A stretch of DNA of 56,079 nucleotides from Dentipellis sp. KUC8613 (lineage: Eukaryota; Basidiomycota; Agaricomycetes; Russulales; Hericiaceae), in contig NSJX01000068.1 in assembly GCA_002286715.1 (NCBI GenBank), positions 1 to 56,079 of the forward strand. The letters run 5' to 3'. Under the pieces are notes generated by a model that was not told the DNA's origin, did not search any database, and worked only from the letters and a program-made list of their open reading frames with translations. Both the position numbers and the translations under genes were made by a program. Positions 1 to 11,773 of this stretch are shown here, piece by piece (within the stretch, counting starts at the first letter, position 1; every line of letters begins with the position of its first letter).

Positions 1-777
1 CTCAATAATAACTGAGTCTGGTGTATTGTGCCCGTGTGAGCAAGAGGTCGTTAAACTACTCTACCCCGCGCCCATTACACAAGGTCTGTTGATGTTGATA
101 TTTTTGTATGTAGCTCATACATCGCCGAATGGCTCCATAATCTTCCTAGGGCTGTGGTCGACCGAGATGGCCGAAACGTACGCGTGATGCTCGGAGGTTG
201 GTATTTCTTGACACCATCAGCCCCTCGGGTGATCATCTGCAATTCACGATGTTCTTGACGGCCGCCCTGTACGCGGCGTGGCCACCGACCATCTTCTCCG
301 GGCGAATCCTGAATTCTGAACAACTGAGCGGGCTCTTTTCCATTCTAGATGTGACAGCGCTTTCACGACACCCGAGCGTCACCACACGACTGCTCATCGT
401 AGATTCTTGTAAACAATGTACAGGAGCAACCAGTGAGATATTTTGAGCGCTTGTTGAACGGCGTAAGAGGGAATATCTGTACGGCATTGTACGAGGAGTT
501 CTCCGGTCCAGAGCCCTACGGAATATAAGAGAAGTACGAAATCCTATGTACGCTCGACCTCGACCTTCACACAGTAGTGAATTCATCGGAATTTTGTCCT
601 GAGAAAACTTACACTCAGGGGCAATCACACAGCACGGTGCGGAGCGATGATCTGCCAATACGAATACAATAGTATACATGGGGTCTTGTTCCGGTGCCAG
701 CTCCAACGTCGTTATCAAACGCAATCCGCGCATCTGTCTGCAAGTATCCCTCGGGCTGAAAATGACGAAGGCGGAAG
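1..777. other. Stretch without a supported gene
   Basis: Several open frames overlap on both strands, but none shows a recognisable motif or a consistent exon chain. The last exon of the neighbouring DUF6533 gene ends at about 778, so part of this stretch may be its 3' flank. Confidence 0.4.
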
Positions 778-2603
778 CTACGAACGCGGGCGGCCGATCT
801 GCAAAACAGATGCCAACGTTTCAGCCCGCGCAGGAGCCTGGGATGCCGAGGAGAGTTTGATCACAGGCACGGCGACTCGAGGGGAACGAAGGGACCTCAG
901 CTGGGACATTTGAATGTCATTCGAGGTCGCAGTGGAATCTTCGTCCTCGGAGACGGTCTTATAGACGATTATACGGAGATTGAGAGTGACGCGGGAGATC
1001 ATCACGGCGGTGATGCTGCGGTGCAAGGTCAGGGTCATGGACCTCTGAACACAAGAAGTTTTGGCAAAGAATAAACGAACCAACTGGACGGACTGGGGAA
1101 ACGTTCTAGTCAGCGAAAGGCGGTTTTGAAGGAGCGGACGACATACATGGCGGCAAGGTCTTTCAGCCCCTCAGGCCCGTAGAATATCATGATGGCCCAT
1201 ATGAAGTTTATTGAAAAAATAGATCTGACAATCACGGACTCTCAGCATGCAAGTGGTCGAAATGTCTGTCGAAGTACGCACGCGAAATATAGTCCGCCAT
1301 CTCGGATTAAATTGTTCACGATACTGCGGGACCTGGGACCCCGTCCTTGATGCTTCTGGAACATGTACAACGTACGGCCGAGGGTGAGGAAGAAGACGAT
1401 GCTATCGTAGCCCAGCGAGATGCAAATATACACTCCTGATGCTTTTTGCCTTCGTAGTAGTCTTTCAGTAAACAGAAAGACTCGTTGGTACGATACTCAC
1501 AGTCTTGGGGACGGAGTATAAACACATACTGCAAGAGACGACATGCGTCAGTGAAATGCAACGAACTATTGGTGGTACCCACAATGGAATTCGAACTCGT
1601 GGTTTTTAATCGGAACCTGTGCAGCTAATTCAGACTGACTGGTCAGTCGCGGATTGACCAGATATGACATAGATTAACGAACGAGCGGCGCCCGGAACGG
1701 TGACCTGCCAGATCCCAGCCATCGTCTGACCGACGATCATTGTACCGAGGCCAATCAATACAAGCTTATTCCGATTATAAAGGGCGTAGACTCTAGAAGA
1801 ACAGGAGAAAATTGTCGTTGTGTTGAGCGGGGACGAGCGACGGGTACACGGACCTGATGAGCATGATGATACTGGGAAACAACGTGAACATCATTGTCAT
1901 GCCAAGTGGCAAGAAGAGCATCCAATGTCGACAGCTAGCAGTTTGAAATCAGGACACGAACGACTATCCGTTGCGGGGGGTACTTGCCGTTCAATAGTCA
2001 TCACGGTTGAGAAGTAACCTGTAGATGCTCGACAGTCAGCTTGGTGCGTCCTTTTGCGCGTAAGTGGAGGATGCGTACAAATAGAAATCACTATCATGGC
2101 GAGAGGGGCGTAATATCGAAGCTTGAGAGTATCCTCATGAATGGAAAGCCAATAAGGGAATGTGCCGCGGGACCTACGATCAAGAAGAAGAGTAGGACTA
2201 AACCGATAATCAGCAAAAAGCTAATAGAGCCGATGAACCGTCGAGGCCGTACAATATGTTTTCTTCTTCTCCCAAATTGTTCGCACCTGCCGGCGAGGTT
2301 ACGAGCGTCACAGTTTCGAAGAAGCCGAAGCACAATAGCTCACCTCTGTCGGAAGGGTCAACATGTGGTCGTACAGAAGCAGTACCAATGCTGCCGCGGT
2401 AAAATACTACCAAGATATTTTAGAGAATACGCCGTGAAAACGCCGTTATGCATCCTTTTTCCTCACTTTCGTCGCTAAACTGAGAGCAACTGTGAGCGCA
2501 GACATCCGCACAGAGGGAAGACATGGTGGACGTACATATCCTGGAGGATTTCTGCAAGTTCAGGCGGGATAGGATCGCCTGGAGACACGGAAGGGTCTGG
2601 CAT
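778..2603 (-). CDS. DUF6533 seven-helix membrane protein (divergent copy D)
   Basis: I read this as a multi-exon membrane protein of the uncharacterised basidiomycete DUF6533 family. The start chosen at 2603 gives MPDPSVSPGDPIPPELAEIL. The next exon, near 2380, carries the family hallmark LLLYDHMLTLPTEV. Later exons encode RVYALYNRNK (about 1790) followed by a membrane helix, another helix with LGYDSIVFFLTLGRTL (about 1400), and FIWAIMIFYGPEGLKDL (about 1180). The final exon contains MISRVTLNLR, the usual last conserved block, then a hydrophilic tail ending at 778. It is clearly more distant from the three DUF6533 genes further along than they are from each other. Function is unknown; a receptor or transporter-like role is only a guess from topology. 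Exact exon edges in the middle are unresolved, so I cannot exclude a lesion. Confidence 0.65.
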
Positions 2604-3320
2604 GGTGGAGAAAGAAGATGCCTGACGACAACGTAGAAGACGATGCTCCTTTAAATAAAGAGGCCACGATATGATCCCGGGCCCATCGACTGAGTTGGTC
2701 CAGCGAGGCCGTCCACTTGACGGCTGATATGATCTGTTGGGTCCTAGCAGTCTCAAGATGGTGGCAATGCGTTGAATGCACAAAAAGATCCTATTGTCGA
2801 GAAAGTCAAGACAAAGACCATGGTAAGCCTTTCATCTATCTAGACATCTGTTACGGGAAGCCGTATGCCCAGAATAGCTGGTCCGATCTCGCCGACATTC
2901 TGGAAGATACAGGGCGGATGACGGGCAACAAATGAAACGGCTATGCATGTGCTGATGTAGATGGAAAGACATAGATAAGAGCGGGTTTCTCGCGGTGAAT
3001 TGTGGCGTATTATAAAAGGAATATGTCCAGCTGCTTACCAGCCTTGCAAACTCCCTCGAGTATTACTAAGACTTCGAAAAGCCCGGCTCCAGCACGTAGC
3101 CGCATACCATATGGCAACTGGCAAGAGCTTGCGTTGACCCAGATATTGGCTTGCGGGATACGGAAGACAACCTTCTGTTCGAACCGCACCGGTCCTTGTT
3201 CGGAGTTACTCGTGCGCAGTACTCATGTGCCCACTTCTTCGACGTCATTACGTTGTAACTTTTCGCTCTATACTCGTAGCGATGTTATAAGATTATTACC
3301 CCTCTTCCCTGTCGTCTATA
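2604..3320. other. Intergenic, no supported gene
   Basis: This is the upstream flank of the DUF6533 gene that starts at 2603. An AT-rich, TATA-like stretch (tttaaataaa on the plus strand) lies near 2650. I see no convincing coding exon. Confidence 0.4.
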
Positions 3321-3329
3321 GTACCCCCC

Positions 3330-3830
3330 GTGCTTCCGTGTGCTGAGCTGCAGTACTGTGATGAAGACGGAAAGCGCAGGACCGATCTGCACAAGCGCAT
3401 CGAGGACGGCCTGCGGGATATGATCGAGGAGGCCAAGAAGGCGCACGACTCCGCCTTCGCGGACGCTCGCAATGAGACCACGGGGGTATGCATCAACGAA
3501 GACCATGAGAACAGCATGGCGACAATCCGGAAGCTCGCGCAGGACGAATGCAACACGCAGCTGCACAAGAAGACGTTCGAGCGCCACTGGGCTAGGTCAT
3601 CGGTGAGCAGGGTCGGATGAGATTGTGCGCCAGCAGCAGTGGATCCTCAACAACATTTAGCGGATCTGCGACACGGAGAGCACGACGCTGCGCCCGGTCG
3701 TCGTGTCCACGCCGCAGTACAGTGCGCGCATGCCGCTGGTCGCGCAGATTAGCGCGAAGGCGAGCCACAAGTTGCGGTACGGGCTGCCTGCGGAGTACGT
3801 AGAATGTCTGCATGCGCACTGTGTGTGGCG
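3330..3830 (+). pseudogene. Fragment of an unidentified gene with an in-frame stop
   Basis: The plus strand first reads a charged helical segment (about 3355-3490, including DLHKRIEDGLRDMIEEAKKA). A second piece follows (about 3520-3600, including RKLAQDECNTQLHKKTFERH). A third begins near 3617 with DEIVRQQQWILNNI, is interrupted by TAG at about 3658, and resumes in the same frame with RICDTESTTLRPVV and on to KLRYGLPAEYVE. Base composition and frame behaviour look like genuine former coding sequence. I do not recognise the family. The in-frame stop argues for a broken or captured gene fragment. An unrecognised intron removing the stop is the alternative. Confidence 0.35.
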
Positions 3831-4910
3831 GCGCCGCGTGTCAGCATTCTGGGTACCAAGTGGGAAGAGAGACGGGAAAGAGTACCTGTGATAATGCCGG
3901 TGGGATTCGCGATTACCCTCCGGGCGCGTGCGTGCGTGAGACTGGGTCCTTGAGGAAGATGAACGAGACTCACGAGCCAATCATTGACGGAACCGTCCCA
4001 GCAAGCACCTTCAGCGCGAGCCCATCGTTCCTAACGTACACCGGAGCAAGCACGTATATCTTGTGGGTGTCCGTGCATCAGCTCGCCGCGCGAATCCGAA
4101 GCAGATGTAGAGCACAAGCACGCCTCCTTGCGCGCAGCATGCCCGCGGTGAAGCCGTTCATGAGGCTGCGCACCCCCTTCGTGTGTGCCATCTGCACGCC
4201 GACGGGCCAGAAGAGGGGGGCACCGGGTGATGGGGCTGGTTGGATGGGTCAGTACTGGGTCGTTCTTCAAAACCGGCGGCGTGCTGCCAGCGATGTGCGG
4301 AATTTCAAGGACTTCGTTTATATTCTCGGGCGTGTTGAAGGCGGTGTTTGGGAGCGAGAAGAGCAGCGGGGGCTTCAATGCTTCGACGTCGGCGTTGCTC
4401 GAAGTCGATTTTCAAGCTCGTGTGAGGGTTGTCTGCGCAAGCTGTGGCACTGACAAGAAGAGGAGGACGAGCGTAGTGCACGTGACTGCGTGGCTGTCCG
4501 TTGATTGTGAACGCGACGCGACGCGTCTCGCTTGTTCGACAATAAAAGGCGGCCTTGCCCGCCGCAGTATATAAGGTGCGCCGCCCGTCCTCCTTTACCT
4601 GGAGGCCTAGTCTGACTTTTCCCCTGTCTCGTGCCTGCATGTTGCGTCCTCAGCGTTTGACGAAGTCGATGTTGCGTGGGCCCGCGCACGTCGACGCTGC
4701 CTCTCGAGGTAGTTCCAAAGCGCCGTGCGAGCGTTGCTTTGGCGTCGACCCTGTCGGCCTTCCGCCAGGTTTCGAGGCAGCAGAGGGTTGGATGAAGCGA
4801 ACTTGCACGCTAGTCTGCTCATCAGCTGTACTATGTCGTTCGCGAGCTAGGGGTGTAGGGTTGGTATTGCTGGTGCCCCTCGTGCAATGTGCGGCCCGCC
4901 ATTGAATACC
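3831..4910. other. GC-rich block with interrupted coding-like frames
   Basis: This stretch is more GC-rich than its surroundings. On the minus strand around 4080-4230 one frame reads a plausible protein segment (FWPVGVQMAHTKGVRSLMNG), but it cannot be continued. On the plus strand a TATA-like element (tatataa, about 4567) precedes an ATG at 4639. That ATG opens an 88-codon frame with a Cys-rich patch (PCERCFGVDPVGLPPGF) and stops near 4905. None of these could be assigned to a family. Confidence 0.3.
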
Positions 4911-5099
4911 CGTCGTTCCTTACTCCCGCCTCTTTTTCCTTCCCTTTGAGCTCCTCCTCTCCTCTCTTTGCGTTCGTATCTTACACGCTCTCGCAAGTCG
5001 TGGTATTCGCATACCCCACTCTGAGGCACCGGTGAATGCTCCCAAGGCCCCGACGAGTGGTCAAGGCAGGCTTACAGTGTGTGGCGTGTTCTTGTCCTG

Positions 5100-5600
5100 A
5101 TATACTCATCGCGGTTTTTTAGACACGTTCACGTATCGTCGTCCGCAAGATGCGACATCAACGTGTTAACATAATACCAGTGCGAGCGGTAAGCATCACA
5201 AGACATTACCGACGCCTGCGGCCATCTGATTTGTTGCTTAGAATCGTAGTTGGCGATGGGTTTCTGATGTTGACGAGCACTCATCGCTGGGGGTTTCGTG
5301 ACAGTCAGCCGCGGTCTGGGATGCGTGGCTTATTATGGGCGAACGCATCCTACGGCTGTGTTACATGGGCAATATTTGATTCCGTACTGAGGGAAGACCC
5401 CGGTGGTATCAGCCTATGATGGGTGTGAGCCACACGCTTAGGCCTCGCTCCCAGGGGTGACCGTGCAGGTCGTCTATCGTTGGGCGCATCTGCACGTGTT
5501 ACATGGGTGGTGATTGGAACGGACTACCTACGATGGGTGTGTCCTAATCACAGCTGGAAGCCTATCATGGGTGGCACAGCAGTGTACTGCATGACTTACG
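5100..5600. repeat. Degenerate short repeats around an ATGGGTG/ATGGGCR core
   Basis: The core recurs irregularly, for example near 5257, 5367, 5416, 5503, 5531 and 5567, often preceded by a TAC/TAT-like triplet. The copies are too degenerate and unevenly spaced to call a clean tandem array. No coding exon was recognised between 4910 and 6570. Confidence 0.3.
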
Positions 5601-6078
5601 CTTTCTGTATTTTTGGGCGCATAAATTCCCTGCACGACTAGTTTTTATTGATAGCAACCATCTGCGGTCGCGCGAAGGCTACCAGCAAGAGCACATTGTT
5701 TGCATCTCCACGTTTCAACATCTTTAACTCGCATGTCCAAGAGACCGGCGTGCATATTAATGATTGGAACAAATTACGCTGTCGTCAAATACTGCGCGTA
5801 CTATTGTACATGAAGGCAAAGAAGTATTGTATTCAGACATACTAGTACGCCTTCGAAATTGGCACGGTGACCTACCGGTAAAGGCGGCGTGGCACCACCT
5901 CCCTTGTACAAGAGAGACCTCATTCAGTTCGCACCGTGCCGTCGAGCCATTCCGGAGCGTCACGAAAGTGGGGGACGGCAGTAATCTTCAGCGATCCAAT
6001 GAAAAGCCAGCAGCGGCAGCCCAGACTGGAATAGAGAGTTTTGGAAACAGCTGCGAGTGCGAGCTCCGCTCTTCTTTT

Positions 6079-6176
6079 CCTCGATAACCGAGAGATCCGC
6101 TCCACGATAGCTCCAAATTTCTCATAAAAGTTCCCAAATAAAGTATGGATCTCATCGAATCTCTCGGTTATCGAGG
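6079..6176. repeat. Perfect 18-bp inverted repeat with a 62-bp loop
   Basis: The left arm at 6079-6096 reads CCTCGATAACCGAGAGAT. The right arm at 6159-6176 is its exact reverse complement. The intervening 62 bases are not self-complementary. It lies in the 3' flank of OMT1 and could be the ends of a very short non-autonomous element, or a hairpin near the transcript end. Confidence 0.75.
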
Positions 6177-6234
6177 TTCGCGACGGTGGACCGTGGAGCT
6201 GACAACTCGCAGGACATCAGCAAAACAGAATCGC

Positions 6235-6269
6235 TATGAGCAGGTATGAGCAGCTCATACCTGCTCATA
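6235..6269. repeat. 35-bp near-perfect palindrome (17-bp arms, 1-bp centre)
   Basis: The left arm at 6235-6251 (TATGAGCAGGTATGAGC) pairs exactly with 6253-6269 around a single A. Each arm contains GAGCAGGTAT-type units, and one more such unit follows to the right, to about 6277. It is an unusually strong palindrome between OMT1 and the first inverted repeat. Function is unknown. Confidence 0.75.
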
Positions 6270-6572
6270 CCTGCTCCGGCTAAAACCCCTTCGATCGCAC
6301 ATTACCTGCCTTTTTCGGTAATTCAGCACATTCTCGTCCAATGGGAGGCCGTCCTCTGAACGAAAAGGCTGCCCACCGCATTTGCAATTAGGCCTCTTTA
6401 CAGATGGACTTTCCAAAACCCTCTAATATGATAACCATTGATCATCACTCTCATGCACTGCCTATAGCAGTCTCGCGACAAAAGACGTAAAAGTACATCG
6501 CTAGTGCATAAGCTTACGGAACGATAACGACCAGGTGACCGAGACTTTCCGTCGCAGTCTCCGCAATAATTG

Positions 6573-8581
6573 TCAGTTAGGCACAGCTTCGATGCTCTGC
6601 AGGAACGTGCTGTCCCCGTGGTTCCGACGCACCACAGTCAGCTTCCACCCCGCCTCGCGGAGCAGACTCTCGAAGTGGTGGAAAGTACGCTCCTGCGAAT
6701 TGAACATCACGAACATCTGCAATAATCGTCCTGCATCAGCGCACACCCTCCCGCATAATCCACGCTAGCATGTACCGTCATGTCCGCATTGTACCCCATC
6801 TCATTCACGGCACCGAAATTCGCCAGCAGTGGCGCAGGCGCCTCCAGCGGCACTGCTCCCGGAATGCCCTTCCCGCTATCCGCAGAAGGGTCGTGGCAAG
6901 CATACGGCATGATGCTCTCCACCAGGATCAGCTTCGTGTTCGATCCCGCTGCCTGTCGCAGCTGCTTCAGGATCTTCGCGCAGTACTCGTCAGACCAGTC
7001 GTGCATGATCTGCTTCAGCAGGAAGATCGACACGTCCCGCTTCGGCTGCGGCACGAAGAAGTCGTGCGCTGTGATTCTCGTCAGCTCAACCCGCACCGCA
7101 TATGGGAACACTTCGACGGGACACTCACCCTCGAGTTCCACACGACCCGACGTCACAGCCTCGGGCATCTTCGTCGACCACAGCTGTCCCAGCACGTCAG
7201 CGATCCATTCGGTGCGAAGCTGAACTCGACCATGCCCACCTTCTTCGCATCATTGACGACGTCCGGCCGGTCCTGGACGACGATCTTGAGCTCAGGGAAA
7301 TCGCGAGCGAGTGGGAACGCCGACGTCCCGACGCCGCCACCGACATCCACGACCACCGACTTCGCCGGAAGGTCCTTCCAGTCGTAAACTGAGCAACGAC
7401 ACGATGCACTCAGTTAAAGATGACGTCCGTAAGTGGGGAACGTGGACGCACCGGCCAAGATCGCATCCGGAGGCTGCAGTGCCTGGATCCCCTGCATGCC
7501 CGCATCGAACCTGCGCTGCCGGTACTTCTCCTCAGGGTGCTCGTAGAACTGCCACAGCGTCTCGTTCGTCTTGAATGCGCGAGCAAACGCAGACGCCGTC
7601 GGGTCACCCGAATGCCCCGTGCTGGGATCGGAGAGCGTCTCCCAGGAGTAGGCGGACGCCTTGAATGGCTCGTCGAGGCTACACGCACATCAGTGAGGCC
7701 TAGATTGGAGCAAGCGGCAATCCAACGCACTGATGACTGGCGAGGGCGGCTACACCGACTGTGCCATCGTACTTGTGGTCGGGACTGCGAGAGAAAGAGA
7801 TGAGTACTTCTGACAACGTATGGGCACCTGACTGAAGACTGACTCAGAGAATACGGTCTCGGTAGACTTCATGGTGTCGAGCATGCTCGAGATGCGGGTG
7901 TTGGCGAACACGTCGGGCGACACCTCGCGGTACACGTGGTTCACGGCGAGAAACCGAATGAAGCGTCCTGCGAGACGGTCAGCGGCAGAACAGCCAGTGT
8001 CATAAGCGGCGGTCCGAGACTCACCGAGCTTGTTGGGATCCTGTCCATTCCTTGCTGCAATGTCCTTGACGTGCAATCCCTATGATCCCAAGGCATGTGA
8101 GTATTTCCTCCTCATGAAGGAGTACCCCACGCTGACCTGAGGCCCGGCTTCACGGAGTATCTCAGTAACATTGGCTGAGTAGCGCGGCACGGGTACACAA
8201 TTAGCAAAAAAAATTCAAACCTGATCATGAGCAGCTACTTACATTCGAGGCAGGCTCTGACCGCCGCGGATCTGTAGTGCTGTGTACGTCGAAAACTCGA
8301 ATCAGCATGCAGAGAAAGCGGAGGAGAACATAGATACGTACGCCACCGACAACGTGATATAAGGACACCTGAGGCGGGGTCAAGATGGCCGCGAGCTGCA
8401 AGGCTGCGGCGCTGACGGTGTGGGCAGCAAGGGCGGCTGCAGGATCGGCGCGAAAGGCCTCGGATGGCGGGGCGAAAGGCTCGTTGAGGTCGGGGATCTG
8501 GAAACCGCCTTTGGCGCAGGCATCTTCAAGCGTCTCTAAGGACGTTTGGATAATGTCGAAGAATTGACGAGGAGAAACCAT
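6573..8581 (-). CDS. SAM-dependent O-methyltransferase OMT1 (COMT-like)
   Basis: This is an eleven-exon gene with exon lengths 240-37-38-55-124-54-227-149-55-293-144, giving 471 residues with no stop. Exon 1 (MVSPRQFFDIIQTSL) begins at 8581 and the protein ends SIEAVPN at 6573. The N-terminal half is the helical winged-helix dimerisation region of plant COMT-type enzymes. The C-terminal half has the SAM-binding glycine motif VVDVGGGVGTSAFPLARDF (about residue 290). It also has the catalytic-histidine segment MHDWSDEYCAKIL, the VESIMPYACHDP segment carrying the helper glutamate, and QERTFHHFE near the end. Such enzymes methylate phenolic or other hydroxyl groups of small molecules, presumably in the cytosol. 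It is nearly a twin of OMT2, in the opposite orientation. The substrate is unknown; the neighbouring UbiA-A gene suggests a prenylated or terpenoid product. Confidence 0.92.
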
Positions 8582-10223
8582 GGTAGAGTTGAATGCGCCT
8601 GCGTGGGTCGAAGAGTCGATGGGATGGGGAATGAGATGACATTACGCATACTTTTAAGCAGCAGAGCAGAGGCTGCTCCTAGTGCTCAGAATGGAACCGG
8701 GAGGATAGTGTGTGAAGTAGGCGAGATCAGCAGTACTAAGCCCGGTCACTGGAGGTCGTCTGAGGCGGATGGGTGCCTCGGCAACGGTGTGTATTCGAGA
8801 AAGAAGCGACGGAGGAACGCGATACCGGGATCGTGGAGCAGGGAAACGCTATAGAGATTTCTAGATGGCGCCTCTAGAGCTCTCCTTGTGTTCGTGATCG
8901 CAAGGTCTTCCGTGGAGATCACTGATACTTGCTGTGCGAAGTGATGAGTCGATCAGATTGCCGCTCGAGCTTGACGCTGTTGTCCTGGCCTGGACCAATG
9001 TGGGAATGGTCGACGGTGCCAAAGGGATAAACAGGAGCGTCTGTGTGAGGAAACGCTGCCCAGCTGGTCGCGCTTGTTCCACCAGAAGAATGGAAGGTTC
9101 TGTTCTCGAGCACTGCATAGATAGCATGCAGCGAGGTTCTGGATGGACTCACGTTATTGCCATTATCTCATAAATGAAGCTTCCCAGCTTAACAGGCGGT
9201 ACTCACTGTGATCCTTCTGGGTTAGGAGCATGTCGGAGAGAAGACGTTCACTGAGAGCGTACTTGAGTCCGAGCTTAGATTGCTTCGGGCACGTCGTTCA
9301 ATGGCTTCCTGTTAGTGAGACACACGTTAAGAACCTGAAAGGCATGTTTACATTTGCAGCTGGATCGAGAAATACCTGGTGCACTGACAAGGGAAAGAAG
9401 GTGGTGACCGTGGACGAGCGCCTAAGAGAATTCCTTCAAGTTATTTACATATGTAAGGCAGCCGGCGGCCCGGCTGCGGCCGCCACGATTTACGATTATT
9501 GGTCGCGAACTTTGGTTGGCCCACTGACAAAACGCTGGAGAAACCCGTCGCGCACTGCTAGTTCCAAATTTCTCCACACGGTGCGTAGACCATATCGCGA
9601 GAGTAGAGATCACAATCTAGCGCCGTACTCATGCGGAGCAACGTGCATCACGATTATTAGATAGAGGAAGAGCGTCATACCAGACGTCAACGCGGTTCCG
9701 GACTACTGCTGCCGCTGAAAGAATTTTCGTAAAGGTCTGTTCGTTCCTGTGACCCACAAATCCGAGAACCCCAGCGTTGTGCCTATAGGCGCCCCTACGG
9801 TCAGGCCATCAAATGCAGCGCTTGTAGATGTAGATCTGTGAGAAATTCAGTCTCACCGGCCTTCTACCAAGCAAGCGCAATCCTATGTGTTCTTCAATCC
9901 TTTCTTCAACGAGTGCGGCAAAGCACCAGAACCTTGGGCACGGCGGGCGCATCGACGATCTTGCGCAAATTATGCGCGCAATGTTCCGGGTGCGAGGTGA
10001 TGCCGTCCCCTGTTCCCAGGTCACTGTAGGCGGTCCTTGATGCACATCCATAGCTAGTGATCGTCCCCCATTGTCATGAGCCGTCGAAGATCAGACTCGG
10101 ATGGACCTTGCTGACAGTCGCCCGATGGCTACATACACGGACTAAGTCTGGTGCGACTTTGTTTTCTAACTTGATCAGTGTTCTGGTTGATATCCCGATA
10201 TGTCTTTAGACTTCTCAGAAGAG
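8582..10223. other. Long divergent intergenic region between OMT1 and UbiA-A
   Basis: This 1.7-kb region contains the promoters of OMT1 (leftward) and UbiA-A (rightward). The longest open frame inside it (9230-9664, plus) has no recognisable motif and no paralogue in the window, so I do not call it a gene. The stretch may include decayed copies of older genes. Confidence 0.4.
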
Positions 10224-10225
10224 CA

Positions 10226-10232
10226 TATATAA
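10226..10232 (+). promoter_or_regulatory. TATA box of UbiA-A
   Basis: TATATAA lies about 45 bases before the chosen ATG. TATA-like elements sit 45-75 bases before the ATG of the other three UbiA copies as well, which supports the start assignments. Confidence 0.55.
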
Positions 10233-10276
10233 GCATATTGTCTCCCGGAGGGTCTCGGTCCATTGCCGCCCATACC

Positions 10277-11574
10277 ATGACGCACAAGCCACCTGCGCTT
10301 TGGTCTCTTCCCACTCGTACCGAACTACAAGCCTGTTCGGACTTATGCAGGCTATCGGGATATGACCTCACCGGATTCTGGGCCGTCTGGACACCGACAG
10401 GTAGGTTTTATTCGTCGCTCATCACTCATATTCTACTGACGTGTTATTTACCTACAGCTTGGTCTGTTTTCATGGCTTACCACGTTCAGCACGACATTTC
10501 GATACAAGCAGCGCTCCTGTGTCTTGCTCGGTACATACCCCTTTGCCTCGGCATACAATGTCTTGTCTGTCTCCAATTCCGAAATTCACAGTTACTGGCT
10601 GCTGATCTCCTCTTAGATTATGACAATTGATGATATATTAGACCATGACATCGACTTGCTGGTGACGCGCACTCGAACTCGCCCAATCCCTCGTGGTGCA
10701 ATATCACTTCCCCGCGCGTGGCTCTTCTTCGCCGTCCAGGCTGCCCTTGGCATCTATCTTGCGAGAAATTACCTTGATCCAGTTTCGTAAGAAATCTTTT
10801 TCTATTGATATAATTATACCCTACATTCTGGACCTGTCCGTAGATTCCGCCTCGCCATGATGACCTGGCCGGTGATAATTATATATCCTACGTTCAAGGT
10901 AAGTCGATGGCTGAAAGTCACGGGCATTAGACCCGACCACTAACCCATCTATCCGCCCATCGTAGCGTTGGACCAATCTTGCGCCGATCCCTCTCGTAAG
11001 TTCGGACCTCACAATAAAAGTGCTCCCATACTCACCTGGGATCTTCAGGGCATCATGTTCAACATCGGCACTTGCATGGGATGGAGTGATATCAGCAACA
11101 GTTCGCAAATCAGATGGTCTACCACGCTTCCGTTGTACGTTGCGGCATGCCTGTGGACCATCTGCTACGAAACCATCTACCAACACCTCGTATGTCCGCC
11201 GCTCTGTGATCGTTTCCCAGCTATGCTAAACGCTTCGCATCTATCAGGACCGATCTGACGACGAGAAATTGGGGATTCACTCGATGGCCCGCCTCTTTGG
11301 GTCGTGGACTATCCCACTATGCGCCGCGGCAGGGACGGGGTTCCTCCTGATCCTCGTCTACCTGGGGCTCCAGGACGAATACGGGGTGCCCTTCTTTTGC
11401 AGCATATTTCTCGCAGGCTTCCTGGTGTTGCGACGCTTGTCGCGCACCGACGTCAACAGCCCTGACACTTGCAAGAAATTCTTCCTTGGCATGCCATCCA
11501 TCTCACAGATCGTGTTAGTCGGTATCGCCGCAGACGCCGTGGCAGGCCGACTCTCTCAAGGAATCCCGCTGTGA
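10277..11574 (+). CDS. UbiA-type prenyltransferase or terpene-cyclase-like membrane enzyme, copy A
   Basis: There are seven exons (10277-10400, 10458-10564, 10617-10786, 10844-10898, 10966-10995, 11049-11189, 11248-11574), lengths 124-107-170-55-30-141-327, giving 317 residues without a stop. The first aspartate-rich motif is IDDILDHDIDLLVTRTRTRP (UbiA NDxxDxxxD, here starting with Asp instead of Asn). The second region is YETIYQHLDRSDDEKLGI. UbiA enzymes bind prenyl diphosphates through magnesium at these motifs inside a helical membrane bundle. The protein starts directly at the fold with no mitochondrial leader, so it is probably not COQ2 but an ER enzyme of secondary metabolism. One oddity is that the usual HQD of the second motif is HLD here. 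It is convergent with DUF6533-A. Confidence 0.9.
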
Positions 11575-11773
11575 TATTGACACTATGCGCCCCTGACCTC
11601 CTGGCTTTCCGACTCGTCGAAGAGGCACCGGAGTACCTTCCAACCGCCTCATAAACTCATTCGTCGGATACTTGTGGTCGTGTATGATACATCAATTGAC
11701 ATTTGGGCTGATAAAAAATCACATTATAAATAAACAAAAGAGTACATGTTGCTACATCCCTGCGCGAAAATGC

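Noticed and set aside
6079..6277. CRISPR-like array
   Set aside because: The repeats are inverted, lack regular spacers and lie in a eukaryotic genome.
9230..9664. 144-codon open frame between OMT1 and UbiA-A
   Set aside because: No motif, paralogue, splice partner or consistent composition; likely chance or decayed sequence.
10277..11574. Calling the UbiA proteins COQ2 (ubiquinone synthesis)
   Set aside because: There are four copies, no mitochondrial leader, and Asp replaces Asn in the first motif. The neighbours are secondary-metabolism enzymes.
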